Shown here piece after piece: positions 5,954-7,002 of a stretch of 7,002 nt of DNA (position 1 is its first letter; every line of letters starts with the position of its first letter). The notes under the pieces are model-generated. The model did not search any database. It was not told the DNA's origin and was given only the letters and a program-made list of their open reading frames with translations. The translations under genes were made by a program, and so were the position numbers. The stretch covers positions 1 to 7,002 of the forward strand of contig JAMJFV010000105.1 of NCBI GenBank assembly GCA_023544495.1, given 5' to 3'. The stretch comes from ANME-2 cluster archaeon. Lineage in GTDB: Archaea; Halobacteriota; Methanosarcinia; Methanosarcinales; Methanocomedenaceae.

Positions 5954-6019
5954 ATGAAGATCGTAAAAATTAACAAGACTGCGAAAGGCACATGCAAATG
6001 TCATTCATCATGTGCATGA
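5954..6019 (+). CDS. RiPP precursor peptide with a CxCx3C core
   Basis: This is a 21-residue peptide: a basic leader starting MKIVKINKTAK, then GTCKCHSSCA and the stop. Cysteines are at 14, 16 and 20. A near-perfect Shine-Dalgarno site, GGAGGTG (5940-5946), lies 7 nt before this ATG. The ATG at 5948 would add two residues but leaves only 1 nt spacing. Evidence that it is a real gene is its own operator and promoter, its strong ribosome site, its position right after an RRE-radical SAM-SPASM enzyme, and a homologous copy at 6220. The KIVKIN segment is a plausible recognition leader for the PqqD-like domain, and TCKCHSSCA is the probable modified core. Likely products are thioether-linked (sactipeptide or ranthipeptide-like), which is inference from the enzyme class. 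It is very short for a RiPP precursor. Confidence 0.8.
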   Translation: MKIVKINKTAKGTCKCHSSCA

Positions 6020-6060
6020 GATATTTGTTTGAATGAAAACATATTTTCCCTTCCACGTAT

Positions 6061-6096
6061 AAAAAAATCCGCGCATTATGTGCGGGTTCTTTTTTT
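6061..6096 (+). terminator. Hairpin terminator after the precursor gene
   Basis: CCGCGCA (6069-6075) pairs with TGTGCGG (6079-6085) over a 3-nt loop, with one G-T wobble. Seven T follow (6090-6096) and seven A precede it (6061-6067), so it could act in both directions. It closes the precursor transcript 42 nt after the stop codon. Confidence 0.7.
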
Positions 6097-6160
6097 ATTG
6101 TATATTTTTTTATGACAATCTATGGTAAGATGTAGCGTTAGTTCCATGAAAAAAAATCTA

Positions 6161-6179
6161 CTTTACACTAAACGTAAAG
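6161..6179 (+). promoter_or_regulatory. Regulon operator 4, copy B
   Basis: CTTTACACTAAACGTAAAG is the operator with one change in the right core (TGTA to CGTA). TACATATATGG (6180-6190) follows as a TATA-like element. The distance from operator start to the first ATG is 50 nt, against 52 nt in the other two cassettes. Confidence 0.75.
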
Positions 6180-6219
6180 TACATATATGGTGAAGGCAGT
6201 TTACAAGGAGATGAATAAA

Positions 6220-6285
6220 ATGATAGTCCTTTATCTAAAAGGAGCAGTTGAAGGGACGTGCAAATATTACCCATCGTTTGCATGA
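6220..6285 (+). CDS. Second precursor-like peptide, two cysteines lost
   Basis: This is 21 residues, the same length as the peptide at 5954. It starts MIVLYLKGAVE and ends GTCKYYPSFA. GTCK, the penultimate-region Ser and the final Ala are kept. Cys16 is Tyr (TGT to TAT) and Cys20 is Phe (TGT to TTT), each a single base change. The leader has become more hydrophobic. AAGGAG (6205-6210) lies 9 nt before this ATG, and an in-frame ATG at 6211 would add three residues (MNK). It has its own operator and TATA element and a T-tract afterwards. It may be a diverged second product, a Cys14-only variant, or an early-stage pseudogene. The intact frame and ribosome site argue against complete decay. Confidence 0.5.
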   Translation: MIVLYLKGAVEGTCKYYPSFA

Positions 6286-6346
6286 TACTTTTGTTTGAAC
6301 ATATCCAACCCAACTACCCATACACCACCGGTTCAAATTCCACACT

Positions 6347-6362
6347 GCCCGCAGGCTTTTTT
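6347..6362 (+). terminator. T-tract terminator of copy B
   Basis: GCC-CGCA-GGC gives only a 3-bp stem, followed by six T (6357-6362). The T-tract is the more credible signal in an archaeon. Copy C keeps the T-tract (ATTTTTG) but not the stem. Confidence 0.4.
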
Positions 6363-6432
6363 CATTTTATTCATCAAACCCTTTTTTATGGATTTTATAA
6401 ATAGGCTAGAGTTAATTACATGTAAAAATCTA

Positions 6433-6451
6433 CTTTACACTACACGTAAAG
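6433..6451 (+). promoter_or_regulatory. Regulon operator 5, copy C
   Basis: CTTTACACTACACGTAAAG again has one change in the right core, CGTA for TGTA, shared with copy B. TATATATATAT (6452-6462) follows as a strong TATA-like element. The promoter looks intact although the gene behind it is broken. Confidence 0.75.
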
Positions 6452-6484
6452 TATATATATATGTTGGAGCAAGTTTTAAGAAAG

Positions 6485-6563
6485 ATGAATAAAGTGAAGT
6501 CTTTTATCTAAAAGGAGCAGTTGAAGGGACATGCAAATAATAATAACCCCTTATCTTGCATGG
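6485..6563 (+). pseudogene. Broken third precursor copy
   Basis: The copy aligns base by base with 6211-6285. The functional ATG became GTG (6494), and the ribosome site AAGGAG became AGAAAG. One base was lost just after that, so the frame from the ATG at 6485 gives only MNKVKSFI before a stop. The ACA-TGC-AAA of the GTCK motif is kept, but TAA follows in that frame. The final GCATGA became GCATGG. No peptide resembling the precursor can be made. Confidence 0.8.
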
Positions 6564-6700
6564 AACGTTTGTTTGGAGACCACCCAAATTCCCATCCAAA
6601 ACCAGTTCAAATTCCACAATGCCCCATTTTTGTTTCATTTTATTCATCAAACCTTTTTAACCAATCATATTTAGTATCGATTTTATAAATATTTAGTATT

Positions 6701-6880
6701 TGTATAGCTGGTGTAGCACTGTGGTACAGAGTGTTTAATGAGTGCATGATAAAAACGATTCTACAATCCGCGCATGCGCGGCGTTACCCTATATACACAT
6801 CGAATTTTTAATTGCTTCTAGTGTTGAGTCAACAATAAAATGTCGCTAGAGTGAATAAACGGTGCGACCACGCCGAACAA
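6701..6880. other. Stretch without recognisable genes
   Basis: No open frame with a ribosome site, no operator copy and no RNA gene were found on either strand. The only feature is the 14-bp palindrome at 6768-6781. On the minus strand this stretch would be the 3' flank of the group II intron. Confidence 0.6.
6768..6781. repeat. Perfect 14-bp palindrome
   Basis: CCGCGCATGCGCGG is fully self-complementary and GC-rich in an AT-rich setting. It shares ATCCGCGCAT with the terminator at 6061-6096, but no T-tract follows on either side, so it is unlikely to be a working terminator as it stands. Confidence 0.6.
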
Positions 6881-6883
6881 AGA

Positions 6884-6901
6884 AGAGCGATTACTCGCTC
6901 T
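6884..6901 (-). ncRNA. Probable group II intron domain VI hairpin
   Basis: Just after domain V on the minus strand, AGAGCGA and TCGCTCT form a perfect 7-bp stem closed by a GTAA loop (GNRA type). Weaker G-T-rich pairing extends the helix. The 3' strand outside the stem (TCTTTGTTC) has no adenosine to serve as the usual bulged branch point. Confidence 0.55.
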
Positions 6902-6912
6902 CCCTCTTCTCA

Positions 6913-6946
6913 GAACGGTACGTGAAAGTTTCCCTTCATACCGCTC
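6913..6946 (-). ncRNA. Group II intron domain V
   Basis: Exactly 34 nt on the minus strand. It starts GAGCGGTAT, with the catalytic AGC triad at positions 2-4, and ends GTACCGTTC. A 9-bp lower helix, a 2-nt bulge (A24, C25), a 5-bp upper helix and a GAAA tetraloop can all be paired. The fifth pair is G-C in place of the more common C-G, a compensated change that supports a selected structure. Confidence 0.9.
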
Positions 6947-7002
6947 AAGCCTTTCATAACCCTTTCGGGCAGCAGTTTATTAATTTAGTGGTATTAGTTT
7001 TT

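Larger units (their letters stand above)
6150..6421 (+). repeat. Precursor cassette repeat, copy B
   Basis: This is a unit of about 272 bp consisting of AAAAATCTA, operator, TATA box, precursor-like gene, a GTTCAAATTCCACA block, a T-tract, TCATTTTATTCATCAAACC and GATTTTATAAATA. The next unit begins directly after it. Operator-to-operator spacing to copy C is 272 bp. The original precursor region (5896-6060) shares the operator, coding part and the TTTGTTTGAA sequence after the stop, but not the rest. Confidence 0.85.
6422..6700 (+). repeat. Precursor cassette repeat, copy C
   Basis: This is the third unit, aligned with copy B throughout. It has an extra stretch of about 16 bp before GATTTTATAAATA (6679-6691 here, 6391-6403 in copy B). 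The strongest identity is at the operator and the block TTTTATCTAAAAGGAGCAG followed by TTGAAGGGAC. The end of the repeat is diffuse. Confidence 0.8.
6880..7002 (-). mobile_element. 3' end of a group II intron (continues beyond the right edge)
   Basis: This is a retroelement end on the minus strand, recognised by its domain V at 6913-6946. Upstream in the intron, at 6954-6963, CCCGAAAGGG forms a small GNRA-type hairpin. Domains I-IV and any reverse transcriptase lie outside the window. The exact 3' splice site, placed here near 6880, is not determinable. Confidence 0.75.

Noticed and set aside
6328..6350. GGTTCAAATTCC in copy B, looking like the T-loop of a tRNA
   Set aside because: The flanking bases do not form a 5-bp T stem, there is no acceptor or anticodon arm, and copy C has AGTTCAAATTCC with different flanks.
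6295..6492. 65-residue plus-strand frame across copies B and C
   Set aside because: It begins in the tail of copy B, runs through the T-tract, operator and TATA box of copy C, and has no ribosome-binding site.
6707..6770. GCTGGTGTAGCACTGTGGTA resembling the 5' half of a tRNA
   Set aside because: The D stem is imperfect, no anticodon stem forms, and no sequence complementary to GCTGGTG follows at the right distance.

Overview
This window looks archaeal, most likely from a methanogen-type euryarchaeon of the Methanosarcinales. That placement is an inference. It rests on A/T-rich TATA-type promoters, purine-rich Shine-Dalgarno sites of the GGAGGTG type, T-tract termination signals, a Cu(I) ATPase with several N-terminal metal-binding domains, a BlaI/MecI/CopY-type repressor and a group II intron end. 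No rRNA or housekeeping gene is present to fix the lineage.

Left block (1-3700, minus strand). The order of transcription is a frameshifted CopZ-like copper chaperone (3419-3629), a 935-residue Cu(I)-exporting P1B-ATPase (copA, 572-3379) and a two-helix membrane protein (292-528). A lysine-rich protein made of 23-residue repeats (start at 211) then runs off the left edge. The first three are closely spaced and read as a copper-export operon.

Centre (3640-4115). This stretch has no convincing intact gene. It holds the divergent promoters, a 61-codon open frame that looks like a gene remnant, a GC-rich hairpin, and two copies of a 19-bp palindrome of the form CTTTACA-N5-TGTAAAG.

RiPP block (4116-6700, plus strand). 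An autoregulated BlaI/CopY-type repressor, a 57-residue Cys-containing small protein and a radical SAM/SPASM peptide maturase with an N-terminal PqqD-like recognition domain overlap head to tail. A tiny gene follows (5954-6019, 21 residues) that ends in GTCKCHSSCA and has a very strong Shine-Dalgarno site. It is the evident precursor peptide. Two diverged copies of the promoter-plus-precursor cassette follow. One is still open but has lost two of its three cysteines (6220-6285). The other is broken (6485-6563). The palindrome precedes the repressor gene, the precursor, both extra cassettes and the remnant at 3782-3967, so one repressor probably controls five transcription units. A degenerate copy lies in the copper operon promoter.

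Right edge (6700-7002). There is about 180 bp without a gene, including a perfect 14-bp palindrome. Then, on the minus strand, comes the 3' end of a group II intron with a textbook 34-nt domain V. The rest of the intron lies beyond 7002.

Overall inference: the window carries an undescribed-looking, repressor-controlled ribosomally synthesised peptide system with duplicated, decaying precursor genes, next to a copper-efflux operon. A metal-related role for the peptide is plausible but not shown by the sequence.
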